Source of the DNA: Oscillatoriales cyanobacterium PMM_0019
GTDB lineage: Bacteria; Cyanobacteriota; Cyanobacteriia; Cyanobacteriales; CASBRB01
Assembly: GCA_949127975.1 (NCBI GenBank)
Contig: CASBRB010000393.1
Span: 1 to 39,430 of the forward strand
Direction of reading: 5' to 3'
Length of the DNA stretch: 39,430 bases
Shown here: piece after piece, positions 17,484-26,411 of the stretch
How the letters are laid out: every line of letters begins with the position of its first letter
Position numbering within the stretch: the stretch's first letter is position 1
The notes under the pieces: model-generated
The model's database searches: none
Told to the model about the DNA's origin: nothing
What the model saw: only the letters and a program-made list of their open reading frames with translations
Translations under genes and position numbers: made by a program

Positions 17484-20081
17484 CTAGTTATTTAACGGCA
17501 GGGTGACTGTAAACGTTGTGCCGACACCGACTTGACTCTTGACATCAATATAGCCACGATGTAAGTCCACACATTTTTTTACTATGGCTAATCCCAGTCC
17601 GGTTCCAGAAATATCACCGACATTTTTAGCTCGATGAAACGAGTCAAACAAATGTTGTCGATCTTCTGGGGGGATACCAATGCCAGTATCTTCAATCTGG
17701 AAGATAGCATTACCATCAGCAATCGCCAGTTTAAAATTTACTGTGCTACCTAGGGGTGAATACTTGAGGGCATTCGATAACAAGTTGCTGAGAATTTGCC
17801 TGAGCAGTTTCTCATCCAGGCAGGGAAGAGTCGAGAGGCTGTGGGACGTTGTTAGGAAGGGAAATTTTCCACTCTCCTTGGTTTCCACTTCGCCTTTCTC
17901 CTGGTTGTCCCCTGTCTGGCTAAACTTAATGATGTGCTGATTGCCGTCAATCAATTGCATTTCTTCCACCAGATCACAGCATAATTGTGACAGAGCTAAC
18001 GGTGCTGGCTTAAAATCTAGTTTACCTGCTTCGGCTTTGCCGACGATCAGCACATCGTCCAACAACTGAGTCATGTGGTGGACGCTGCTTTGAATGCGTT
18101 GGAGATATCCGACTTTTTTCGACTCAGTCAACTTGTGGCTATAATGTTGGATTAATTCGGCCGAAGACAAGATGCTAGAGAGGGGAGTGCGGAACTCGTG
18201 GGAAGTCATAGAGACGAAACGGGATCTTAGTTCACTCAGTTCCCTTTCTTTTGCCAAAGCAGCACGAATTTCTTCTTCTGCCCAGTGGCGCGAGCTGATA
18301 TCGTTGAGGGAGCCGGAAGTGCCGATGATAGTATCGTCAGCAAGCACAGCTTGGGCATGGAGTTCCAGCCATCGGACTTCGCCGTGTTTGGTCATAAAGC
18401 GAGCTTCCTGTCGGCAATAACATTGTATATGGGAAGTTGCAGATTTTAAAGCGTAAGCGGAATCCCAAAACCAAAATCCACCAGCCAAAATTGCCTCGCG
18501 ATCGTCTGGATGAACATAATCTAATAAACTCTTACCTATGCTTTCTTCTACCGAAAAGCCGGTAATCTCTCTCCAGGCGGGATTGAGGAATGTCCATAAA
18601 CCTGCTCTGTCTGTCTGAAAAATCACTTCTTTGACGTTGTTCACCACAGAGCGATACTTGTTTTCACTCTCCCGCAGTGCCTCTAAAAACTGGGCTTGGG
18701 CGAGGGCAATGCCTACATGGTCCCCTAGTTGTTGCAAAAGTTCACATTCAAAGCTAGACCACTGTCGCGGACTGGCGCACTGGTGGGCAATTAGCAGCCC
18801 CCAAAGTTCTTTCCCTTGGAGAATCGGGACTACCAGGTTCGCCTTTACCTCAAACTGTTGCAGGAATTCAATGTGGCAAGGTTGGACGTCAGACTGCTCT
18901 ATATCGGCAATGGCGCGAATCCGTCCTTGACGATATAAATTGAGGTAATTTGGGTTAAAGCAAGGATCGGTAATGTTTTGTGTTAAAATACTACTCCAGC
19001 CAGGAGTTACTGCCTCAGTAATCACTGTTCCAGAGCCATCCGGTTCTAGACGATAGATGATAACTCGGTCAGTTTCGAGAAATTCTTGCACCTCGGTGAC
19101 TGTGGTTTCCAGAATTTCCTCAAGTTGCAAGGACTGGCGGATTTTAAGGGCAATTTGGGCAAACAGGCGCGATCGCTCATTTTGACGCCGCAACTCCTCT
19201 GACGCCTGTTTGCGCTCAGTGATGTCTTCAGTAATCCCAGCAACACGTTGCAGTTGCCCTGTTTGGTTACAAATTGGATAGCAGCGAGTCCACACCCAGC
19301 GGTGTGAACCGTCTGGCAGCACAATGCGAAATTCTTCGTCAAAATTTCGCTTTAGTTGGTTCTGTTTCTTAAATGCTGCTACCACCCGCCCCAAATCCTC
19401 TGGATAAATACTTTCTATCCAGCTTTTCGGCTGCTGGTAAACACTCTGGCAGCTACGCCCGAAGATTTTTTCATACGCTGGGCTGATATAAAGTATCCTT
19501 TCGCCATTGTCCGCGCTTAAGAAAAACACATCATTGATGTTTTCCGCTAGTTGGCGGAACTGCTCCTCGCTTTCCCTGAGCGCCTGTTCTGTGCGCTGGC
19601 GATCTTTAATTTCAATTTCTAGTTTCTGGTTGGTTTGCCATACCTGGGCCGCCCGCTCTGCCACTAAAGACTCCAGATTAGCATTTATTTTGGCTAACTC
19701 AGCTTTGGCTAGAGTCAACTGATTCTGAGTTTGGGCTAAAAGTTGCGGACAGTCAATCAGTAGGGAATAGTGATGGCGCAGGGCAATGGCGACAAAAGCC
19801 ACTATTGCCGTGAGCAAGTCAAAGCCTACCTGGAATCCTAAGGCTGTCAAAGAGTTATACTGTTCCCAGGAAAGTGCGGTTGCCAGCACATGGCTTGAAT
19901 GTCCTAAGGCGCTGCTAAAAAAAATTGCTGTCGTCGCCAGTAGCGGCGTTTTTTTGAGGAAATGCTGCTGCTTAAAACTCAAGTCCCGATAGATTAAGAA
20001 GGTAATAGTAAAGTAGCAAATTGCTATCAAGCTATTAACACTTATAAACATCATATTTAACATTAATTTACCAGACCTCAA
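17484..20081 (-). CDS. Membrane histidine kinase with ethylene-receptor-like sensor, PAS and GAF domains
   Basis: 865-aa sensor kinase. Three hydrophobic helices at about 12-32, 45-70 and 78-102 align with the plant ETR1/cyanobacterial ethylene-binding membrane domain, including Y23 (Tyr32 of ETR1) and H61 (His69). The copper-ligand Cys65 is Ser57 here, and Asp25 is Asn16. A coiled coil follows (115-165), then PAS (about 165-290), GAF (310-460), PAS (465-600), HisKA with phospho-acceptor in MTSHEFRTPLSSIL, and HATPase with SNLLSNALKYSP, DTGIGIPP and GTGLGLAIV. The HATPase has an extra segment of about 25 residues compared with the neighbouring kinase. The ATG overlaps the preceding regulator stop by four bases (ATGA), so translation is coupled. 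Partners should be the regulators on either side. Confidence 0.92.
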   Translation of the reverse strand: MRSGKLMLNMMFISVNSLIAICYFTITFLIYRDLSFKQQHFLKKTPLLATTAIFFSSALGHSSHVLATALSWEQYNSLTALGFQVGFDLLTAIVAFVAIALRHHYSLLIDCPQLLAQTQNQLTLAKAELAKINANLESLVAERAAQVWQTNQKLEIEIKDRQRTEQALRESEEQFRQLAENINDVFFLSADNGERILYISPAYEKIFGRSCQSVYQQPKSWIESIYPEDLGRVVAAFKKQNQLKRNFDEEFRIVLPDGSHRWVWTRCYPICNQTGQLQRVAGITEDITERKQASEELRRQNERSRLFAQIALKIRQSLQLEEILETTVTEVQEFLETDRVIIYRLEPDGSGTVITEAVTPGWSSILTQNITDPCFNPNYLNLYRQGRIRAIADIEQSDVQPCHIEFLQQFEVKANLVVPILQGKELWGLLIAHQCASPRQWSSFECELLQQLGDHVGIALAQAQFLEALRESENKYRSVVNNVKEVIFQTDRAGLWTFLNPAWREITGFSVEESIGKSLLDYVHPDDREAILAGGFWFWDSAYALKSATSHIQCYCRQEARFMTKHGEVRWLELHAQAVLADDTIIGTSGSLNDISSRHWAEEEIRAALAKERELSELRSRFVSMTSHEFRTPLSSILSSAELIQHYSHKLTESKKVGYLQRIQSSVHHMTQLLDDVLIVGKAEAGKLDFKPAPLALSQLCCDLVEEMQLIDGNQHIIKFSQTGDNQEKGEVETKESGKFPFLTTSHSLSTLPCLDEKLLRQILSNLLSNALKYSPLGSTVNFKLAIADGNAIFQIEDTGIGIPPEDRQHLFDSFHRAKNVGDISGTGLGLAIVKKCVDLHRGYIDVKSQVGVGTTFTVTLPLNN

Positions 20082-20464
20082 TGAGTATTCTTTGAGTGGG
20101 AAGGCAGTAGTCGGGTGGCGATCGTTTTCAGCAGTTCTTTGCTGGTAAACGGTTTAGTGATATAATCATCCACTCCCATTTTAATACCTTGACGGTAATC
20201 AGCTTCGGCGGCGTTCCCAGTAAGAAAAATCAAGGGAATTGTTGCCGTCACAGACTCCGATCGCAATGCCGCCAGCACCCCATAACCGTCAATTTCGGGC
20301 ATATTTACATCGCAAATAATCAAATCAGGTAGCTGTTCTTTGGCTAACTGCACGCCAACCCAACCGTTTTCTGCCCCAATTACCTCATAATCCACAACCT
20401 CAAGCAATTCCATTATGTTCTCTCGGATTGCTACCGTGTCTTCAATCACTAAAATTTTCTTCAT
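20078..20464 (-). CDS. Single-domain response regulator
   Basis: 128-aa CheY-like protein with no output domain: acidic residues in VIEDTVAIRE, acceptor Asp in IICDVNMPEIDGYG, and Lys in YITKPFTS. It closely resembles the receiver of the EAL regulator two genes downstream (both share the IRENI/VRENI start and DGYGVL-ALRS), suggesting duplication. Its start overlaps the 3' end of the upstream kinase gene by 23 bases, and its stop overlaps the next kinase by four. It may relay phosphate between the two kinases or act as a phosphate sink. Confidence 0.9.
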   Translation of the reverse strand: MKKILVIEDTVAIRENIMELLEVVDYEVIGAENGWVGVQLAKEQLPDLIICDVNMPEIDGYGVLAALRSESVTATIPLIFLTGNAAEADYRQGIKMGVDDYITKPFTSKELLKTIATRLLPSHSKNTH

Positions 20465-23400
20465 GTTTCTTTGTGCTTGTTTGATAATTTAAAGGAAGCG
20501 TAACTTTAACCGTTGTGCCACAGCCAACTTCACTCTGCACCACGATCCTGCCGCCGTGCAATTCAACACATTTTTTAACAATCGCTAGCCCCAGCCCTGT
20601 CCCCGGAATCGTGCCGACGTTGGTTGCTCGATGAAAGGTATCGAACAAATGTTTTTGGTCTGACGGCGGAATGCCGATGCCTCGATCTTGAACTTGGAAT
20701 ATTGCCAAACCATCCTGACAAACCAGTTTTAAATCAATCTTACCACCTTTAGGAGAATACTTGATGGCATTTGAAAGCAAATTGCTGAAAATGTGCTGCA
20801 ACACTTTTTCGTCCATCCTGTTAGGATAACATTTCCCTTGACTGACAAAGGTAATAGTGTACTGAAACCCCGCACTTTCTTGCATATCTGACGCCAAATT
20901 CTGACCAAATTTTATCAAATCAATTGGGGCTGGGTTCAATTCTAGTCTTCCTGCTTCGGCTTTGCCAATTACCAAAACATCATTCAATAGAGCGATCATT
21001 CGTTGAACGCCAGCTTGAATCCGATGCAAATGTGCGAGTTTTTTCTCTTCAGTAAACTTGTGGCTGTAATGTTCGAGTAATTCCGCAGAAGATAAAATGG
21101 TGGACAGTGGAGTGCGGAACTCGTGGGAAGTCATGGTAACAAAGCGGGATTTGAGTTCACTGAGTTCTTTTTCTTTTTCCAAAGCATTACGAATTTCCAG
21201 TTCTACCTGTTTGCGCTCGGTAATGTCACGCGCTATACCGCGATAACCTTGAAACACCCCTTGCGGAGCGAACATGGGTGTGCCGCTGCTTTCTAAAACC
21301 ACCAAACAGCCTTTTTTATGAATTAGGTTTTTTTCAACATTTACGAACGCTTCTTGCTGAGAGATAAAGTTCTCAAAAATAGGAGTAAATCGTTTTGCCT
21401 CATCCAAAGACATGAATAAAAAGATGCTTTTACCGAGCATCTCGCTGGGGTGGTAACCCAGAATATCGACTAATTTCGGATTAACGTAGGTGAAAACACC
21501 ATTTTTATCGAATTCCCACACCCAGTCGTTAGTCTGCTCAACTAAATTACGGAACTTTTCCTCACTTTCTTGAATCGCCTGTTCTGCCAGCTTGCGTTCA
21601 CTGATGTCACGAGCTATACCGCTATAACCTAGTAAGTTTTCATCTGCATCGAAGAAGGGAACGCCACTGGTTTCCAGAAAAACTTCATGACCATCTTTGT
21701 GGAGGTTTATGTTCTCTAAAGAAGAAAAAGGCTGTTTTGAGGCAACAATAAAACTAAAAATGTTAGCAATACGACTATGCTCTTCCAGATGCATAAAGTC
21801 AAAGGGTGTCTTGCCTAGCACTTCTTCCGGTGCGTAACCTAATAAATCGGAAATGTGGGGACTGACGTAAGTATAAACATTGTTTTCATCCACCTCCCAG
21901 ACTAAATCGCTGGTGGTTTCCACTAAATTGCGGAACCGCTCTTTGCTATCCTTTAGAGCCTGTTCTGCCCGCTTGTATTCGATAGCGATTCCTGCTATGT
22001 GACTACATAACGCTATTAGTTTCCGCTCGTTCAAACTCGGTGAGCGTGGTGTGCTATAATACAGTGCGAAGGTGCCTAACACATTGCCGTTGCTGGCAAA
22101 GATGGGAGTAGAATAACAAGCTCGCAGTCCATGAGACAGCGCCAAATCTCTAAAAGCTTCCCACTTGGGATCTGTGGCAATATCTGATACAATGACAGGT
22201 TCCTGAAGATAAGCTGCTGTGCCGCAACAACCAACATTGGGACCAATGGCTATATTATCAGTCGCCTGCTTGTAGCCTGCCGGAAGGTTCGGAGCTGCAC
22301 CGTAACACAAGTCGATCCCGTTGTCGTCTAGCAGGGAGATAGCACACCACTCGGTTTGGGATTGTTTTTCAACGAACCAAGCTAAAACGTCCAGTACATC
22401 AGAAAGCGCAGCACCTGTGGCTATCATTTCTAGTACACAATTTTGCCCAGCTAACAAAGTTTCCGCCGCTTCCCGTTCCGTAACCTCCTTCTGCAATTGC
22501 TCGTTAGCATTCTTTAATTCAGTAGTTCGTTCTTCGACTTTGATTTCCAGTTCCTCCTTCGCTTGTTGCAGAGCTAATTCTGCCTGCTTACGCTTGGTAA
22601 TGTCAGTAGCAATACCCAGAACTTGACGCTTTTTACCGTCGGGTGATATCAGCGGTTTCTTGATAGTCTGAAACCAATGCACCTTACCTGTAAAATCAGT
22701 AACCGTTTCTTCAGTAATTATTTTTTCGATGCCAGTTTTCATCACTTCTCTGTCGGCACGGAGAAACTGTGCTACTTCTTCTTGATTAAAATTAAAGTCT
22801 GCATCCGATTTGCCGAGTAGGTTTTCGACTGTCGTTCCGTAGATGTCTGCTAGCGCCTGATTGACTAAAGTAAATTTTCCCTTCCACTCTTTGGCGAAAA
22901 TCAAATGCGGAGTTGTGTCAATGACTTGACGAAGAAACTCTTTTTGGTTTTTCAGTAATTCCTCGGCTTGCTTGCGCTGGGTGATGTCTCTGACTGCTGC
23001 CACCCTAACTCGGCAACGATTATAGAGCATGTATTTAGCCTGAATCTCAACGGGGAAAATTCTTCCGTCTTTTCTCAAAGCTATTGACTCATAAGGTGAT
23101 TGATATTCTGATAAAATATGTTCTAATACTAAATCGCGCGTTTCTACTGCTAAGAGTTCTAAGACATCCATCCCAATAAGTTCAGATATTGCATATCCAG
23201 TCATCTCAGACAAAGATTGGTTGGCGTCTATAACTTTGCCATTTACATGAATAACAATTCCTTCAAATGTAGCCTCGCATAGTTTACGAAAATGTTCTTC
23301 ACTTTCTCTGAGCATCAAATCTGCCTGTTTAGCAATAGTCACATCACGGATAATTACCAGGAGTTGATTTCCCGGTGAGGGTAACACCCTAGCCTCAAAA

Positions 23401-24335
23401 AATTTTTCTCCTTCTGGCAAAGTTAATGAATACTCTATAGTAACTATCGATTTGGTATGCAAAACCTGCTGAAACCCTTCTTGCAATTGCCGTCCGACTT
23501 CATCTGGCATAACATGTTGGATTTTTTTCTTCAGGTATACGTTTGGAGGAAAGTAAACCTGAGACATTTGCCCTGCGTAGTAACTCAGGATGGTGCCATC
23601 AGAGTCGAGCCGAAAGTATAAATCCGGGAAAGCTTGGAGAATTTCTAATAGATCGCAGCTATTGTCAAGTAATATATCCTCAGTTCGTTGGCTCTGGGCA
23701 AGTTCTGTTTGTGCCTGTTGATAAAGTTCACATTGGTGGATGGCGACGGCACAGTGTTCAGCGATATCCTTTACTAATTTTAACTCATCAGTAGTCCATT
23801 CACGTTCGCGATCGCACTGATGAAGGCTAATCCCACCTAGGTATTTTTCCTGGTACAACAGCGGCACAATCAAAATGCTGCCAACCCCACAGTCTGTAGA
23901 TGAGTTGGGAATTTCTGGTGGTAGGCTGGTGCCAATCCTGGGAATAACCACTGACTCACCTGCTACCAGTGTCTGATGGTAATAGTTATATAAATCGCTG
24001 CTAGCACCAATCAGACTTGCCCCGGCGGCTTCACTGATGCAGCTAGTTTTGATGTACTTTGAATTAGCTCGGAAAATCACACAGTGACTAACGTTAACCG
24101 CTGCGTGCAACTCCTCTACAGTGATTTGCAGCACCTCATCCAGTACCAACGTACTTCGCATCTGCTTTACAATATGGTTAATCAGTGCTGCCTGCTGAGC
24201 TTGTTGTTCAAGTTGCGCGTAGTCGGCAGCCGTAGGTATTTCTACCTTGATGTCTGCTGTGCGATTTTGCATGTGTTTTTCCAGTTGGGCGTCGTGGCGA
24301 TCGCAAAGAGGTGAGTAAGTACCTTCCAGTTCCAC
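20442..24335 (-). CDS. Large soluble multi-PAS/GAF histidine kinase
   Basis: 1297-aa kinase without membrane helices. Order: GAF (about 45-195), PAS (230-325), PAS/PAC (340-450), PAS/PAC (460-580), coiled coil (580-640), GAF (650-790), PAS/PAC (800-925), PAS/PAC (926-1050), HisKA with SHEFRTPLSTIL, and HATPase with SNLLSNAIKYSP, DRGIGIPP and GTGLGLAIV. The second GAF contains Cys residues (GPNVGCCGTAAYL), but no bilin attachment can be claimed. The given start is a GTG at 24335 inside the right end of a TnpB element. An ATG at 24272, before the first GAF, is the more likely original start, or the original 5' end may have been lost to the insertion. It heads the HK-RR-HK-RR operon. Confidence 0.88.
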   Translation of the reverse strand: MELEGTYSPLCDRHDAQLEKHMQNRTADIKVEIPTAADYAQLEQQAQQAALINHIVKQMRSTLVLDEVLQITVEELHAAVNVSHCVIFRANSKYIKTSCISEAAGASLIGASSDLYNYYHQTLVAGESVVIPRIGTSLPPEIPNSSTDCGVGSILIVPLLYQEKYLGGISLHQCDREREWTTDELKLVKDIAEHCAVAIHQCELYQQAQTELAQSQRTEDILLDNSCDLLEILQAFPDLYFRLDSDGTILSYYAGQMSQVYFPPNVYLKKKIQHVMPDEVGRQLQEGFQQVLHTKSIVTIEYSLTLPEGEKFFEARVLPSPGNQLLVIIRDVTIAKQADLMLRESEEHFRKLCEATFEGIVIHVNGKVIDANQSLSEMTGYAISELIGMDVLELLAVETRDLVLEHILSEYQSPYESIALRKDGRIFPVEIQAKYMLYNRCRVRVAAVRDITQRKQAEELLKNQKEFLRQVIDTTPHLIFAKEWKGKFTLVNQALADIYGTTVENLLGKSDADFNFNQEEVAQFLRADREVMKTGIEKIITEETVTDFTGKVHWFQTIKKPLISPDGKKRQVLGIATDITKRKQAELALQQAKEELEIKVEERTTELKNANEQLQKEVTEREAAETLLAGQNCVLEMIATGAALSDVLDVLAWFVEKQSQTEWCAISLLDDNGIDLCYGAAPNLPAGYKQATDNIAIGPNVGCCGTAAYLQEPVIVSDIATDPKWEAFRDLALSHGLRACYSTPIFASNGNVLGTFALYYSTPRSPSLNERKLIALCSHIAGIAIEYKRAEQALKDSKERFRNLVETTSDLVWEVDENNVYTYVSPHISDLLGYAPEEVLGKTPFDFMHLEEHSRIANIFSFIVASKQPFSSLENINLHKDGHEVFLETSGVPFFDADENLLGYSGIARDISERKLAEQAIQESEEKFRNLVEQTNDWVWEFDKNGVFTYVNPKLVDILGYHPSEMLGKSIFLFMSLDEAKRFTPIFENFISQQEAFVNVEKNLIHKKGCLVVLESSGTPMFAPQGVFQGYRGIARDITERKQVELEIRNALEKEKELSELKSRFVTMTSHEFRTPLSTILSSAELLEHYSHKFTEEKKLAHLHRIQAGVQRMIALLNDVLVIGKAEAGRLELNPAPIDLIKFGQNLASDMQESAGFQYTITFVSQGKCYPNRMDEKVLQHIFSNLLSNAIKYSPKGGKIDLKLVCQDGLAIFQVQDRGIGIPPSDQKHLFDTFHRATNVGTIPGTGLGLAIVKKCVELHGGRIVVQSEVGCGTTVKVTLPLNYQTSTKKHEENFSD

Positions 24336-24336
24336 T

Positions 24337-24367
24337 GAACCTCCCCACGGCTAAAGCCGGGGGGTTC
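24337..24367 (-). ncRNA. Right-end hairpin and predicted omega-RNA 3' scaffold
   Basis: Stem-loop at the right end of the tnpB element overlapping the last codons of tnpB. In characterised TnpB systems the guide RNA scaffold comes from this region, and the guide is the host sequence directly beyond the right end. Here that would be the first bases of the kinase gene (positions below about 24333). Transcription of such an RNA is inferred, not shown. Confidence 0.45.
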
Positions 24368-25907
24368 TAAAATCACCAACCAGGTTTCGCATATCCTCAC
24401 CGATTTCGACTTCCTGATAGCTATTAGATTCCGCAGCAATCAACTCTGGCCCTTCGACTACGCTCAGGGCGGAGACGGAGTGACCATCTCTCTTGTTGAT
24501 TAAAATTGATTCAGACTTCCACTCCGCTTGCATGATTTGTTCCAAACACAACCAGCCATCACTAGCTAATTCGAGTGAAAGTTTTGACTCTGAATCAACA
24601 TATCTCGCCAAAAACCCTGAGAATAAATCCCGATGTAATTCAACTCCACATTCACACTTATGAACTCGTTGACTTAGAGATTTTTTCTGTTTGATACCAC
24701 AAATACACATCTGTGATAAAGCCGTGGTTCTTGTCGAGAATTTGTGAACACTAGCACCAGCACTTTCAGCCTTGCGCTCAAGCTCACTCATGAAAAAACC
24801 TGGAGCTTTATATCCTATAGATTTGCCCCAAATTTTCTGCCAAGCTTTGATGGAGACATTTTCCATTTTAAAACTGTCTCCCATCTTTAACACTTTATTG
24901 ATTAACCTTCCTTGGGAGGTTTCTCTTTGCTCTGCTTGTTTACGATGTATCTCTCTCAATTTCGCCGAATCTTTTTTGTAAGTATTGGTGTTGTTCCATA
25001 ACTTTCGACCTTTCTTAATCTTACCTTTCTTTTTTCGTCCAGTTTTATGAAAAAAGTTGGGCTCATAATTCTGAGGATTATTAGCTCTCCTAGAACGCTC
25101 AATTTTCCTCTGTAATTGCTTAATTCCTTTCTGTAATTGCTCAATCTCAGTACAGAATCCCTCTATTAATGCTGAATCATCGCCAACAGCGCCGATAACT
25201 GAGACATTCACATCAATGCCAACAACACCTTTACCTAACTGGTTTTTCGGCTTTTGGTATGGCAATCCCTTACAAACTAACTGAGCAAAAAATCTAGCTT
25301 TCCCATTAATCCAGCGACGCAATATCCGCACGTACTTTATGGGACATGATAAAGCATACTGTATTACTTCATCTCGATTATCTATAATCGCTTTTAAGGT
25401 TAAATTATGTAATTCACTCTTCCAGATTACCTGATTATTTTTCCACCGAATCCCCTGTTTATTACTTTTGCCCTCTAATGATGAAAACTGTCCCTTCTGC
25501 TTAAATCTTACCCGATCCGCCTTGCCAAATAATACTCGTTCTGTTGCCTTAAATGCTCTCGTGGCTACCTTTTGAATTGTATTACTATCTAAATGTTGTT
25601 TAATCCATTTAGAAGATGTAGCAACAATTGTGGCATAAGCTTGTATATCATAGTCACTATATCTATATGCCTTACGTGCTTTAAGAAATGCCTCACTTCG
25701 CTCTTTTTTCTTATCTCTAGAAATTTGTCTAGCTGCTTGATATGCCTCAGACTCCCTGACTAATTGCATCCGTTTCAAGCATTCGGATAAGCAAGCATTA
25801 TACAAATTTTGTCCTGCCTTCAAGCGAGACTCTAGGATAGCTATATCCCTAGATGTCGTTACCAGTGGTAACTCTACGACAAAGTTTTCGGTCTCAGTTC
25901 TTGGCAC
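24351..25907 (-). CDS. tnpB: TnpB RNA-guided nuclease, apparently catalytically intact
   Basis: 518-aa TnpB/IS1341-family protein, longer than the usual roughly 370-430. RuvC residues are D232 (VVGIDVNV), E349 (FKMENVS) and D427 (ELHRDLFSG). The zinc ribbon is C401-x-C403 and C418-x-C420. The last motif is HRDLFSGFLAR rather than the common DRDxNAAxN, so activity needs testing. The C-terminal tail after about 440 contains a translated palindromic repeat (SALSVVEGPE, about 479-488) and ends within the right-end hairpin. The start is GTG at 25907, preceded by a good AAGGTGGTG ribosome-binding site. Genes of this kind probably keep the element in place by cutting excised donor sites. Confidence 0.88.
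   Translation of the reverse strand: MPRTETENFVVELPLVTTSRDIAILESRLKAGQNLYNACLSECLKRMQLVRESEAYQAARQISRDKKKERSEAFLKARKAYRYSDYDIQAYATIVATSSKWIKQHLDSNTIQKVATRAFKATERVLFGKADRVRFKQKGQFSSLEGKSNKQGIRWKNNQVIWKSELHNLTLKAIIDNRDEVIQYALSCPIKYVRILRRWINGKARFFAQLVCKGLPYQKPKNQLGKGVVGIDVNVSVIGAVGDDSALIEGFCTEIEQLQKGIKQLQRKIERSRRANNPQNYEPNFFHKTGRKKKGKIKKGRKLWNNTNTYKKDSAKLREIHRKQAEQRETSQGRLINKVLKMGDSFKMENVSIKAWQKIWGKSIGYKAPGFFMSELERKAESAGASVHKFSTRTTALSQMCICGIKQKKSLSQRVHKCECGVELHRDLFSGFLARYVDSESKLSLELASDGWLCLEQIMQAEWKSESILINKRDGHSVSALSVVEGPELIAAESNSYQEVEIGEDMRNLVGDFRTPRL
24449..24470. repeat. 22-bp palindromic repeat inside the tnpB 3' region
   Basis: Imperfect palindrome with GCCCT and AGGGC arms around TCGACTACGCTC. 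From general knowledge this motif is common in many bacterial genomes as a dispersed palindromic repeat. It is in frame in tnpB and codes part of the tail (residues about 479-488). Confidence 0.6.
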
Positions 25908-26038
25908 TTTAGTATCACCACCTTGTCTAGATAACGCTATACTATCTACTATATAGGTATCACCTACTTGATGACAAGATTAAAGCCTATGTCTAAAGAT
26001 ATAAATTTCAAATATAACCATAATATGGTCTACTCTTG

Positions 26039-26308
26039 CAAGTACCAGTTTAATTATAAGGATGTCGCGGAAGCTCCATTGTTTATGTGAGGGGGTAAAA
26101 CTTTCCGCCCCATAAATAAATTCAGGGGCTACCAGTTTTACCCCCGGACTACGTCCCGCTAACGCCAAGGGCTTCGCTACGCTAACGCTAACACACTCCC
26201 CCATTTTCCAGTGTAACTCTGCTAGGATCGTCATGCGAAGTATCTAATCTATAGAAGGCTCCCCTCTATCCTATATCACCGCCAAGATTTTCCTCAAACT
26301 GGTACTTG
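26039..26308. repeat. 270-bp segment bounded by 13-bp inverted repeats (MITE-like)
   Basis: CAAGTACCAGTTT at 26039-26051 and its exact complement AAACTGGTACTTG at 26296-26308 bound a non-coding segment. No obvious target duplication flanks it. It may be a miniature transposable element or a relic of the neighbouring insertion. Confidence 0.4.
26091..26145. repeat. Nested hairpin
   Basis: An 11-bp outer inverted repeat (GGGGGTAAAAC at 26091-26101, GTTTTACCCCC at 26135-26145) encloses a 5-bp inner one (GCCCC at 26107-26111, GGGGC at 26125-26129). It is the strongest structure in this gap and lies inside the MITE-like segment. Confidence 0.75.
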
Positions 26309-26411
26309 ACAGATTAGGGGATACCGTTTATCATAAAAATTTTATCAAGCCACCATCCTAGAATTCAAGGTCAAAGGCAAAAAAGAGCATTTTATTTGGT
26401 GGGGGAGGATG

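Larger units (their letters stand above)
24333..25975 (-). mobile_element. Solo tnpB element of the IS200/IS605 superfamily (IS1341 type)
   Basis: The element carries tnpB only; no Y1 transposase tnpA is present. The right end, just past the tnpB stop, is marked by the typical hairpin at 24337-24367: CGGC-TAAA-GCCG core, CCCC/GGGG, and GAAC/GTTC outer pairs. The left end is not defined; a short hairpin (AGGT-ATC-ACCT) near 25955-25967 may belong to it, so the left coordinate is approximate. It is inserted directly upstream of the multi-PAS kinase in the same orientation. Confidence 0.7.
25908..26411. other. 504-bp non-coding stretch with nested inverted repeats
   Basis: No credible gene. It includes the probable left end of the tnpB element, a repeat-rich segment with a GGGCTTCGCTACGCTAACGC-like motif near 26168-26187, and the structures listed separately at 26039-26308 and 26091-26145. 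The end next to 26411 lies just past the stop of the sugar permease gene. Confidence 0.6.

Noticed and set aside
25980-26234. 84-codon minus-strand open frame
   Set aside because: It is made of repeat and hairpin sequence with no recognisable protein features.
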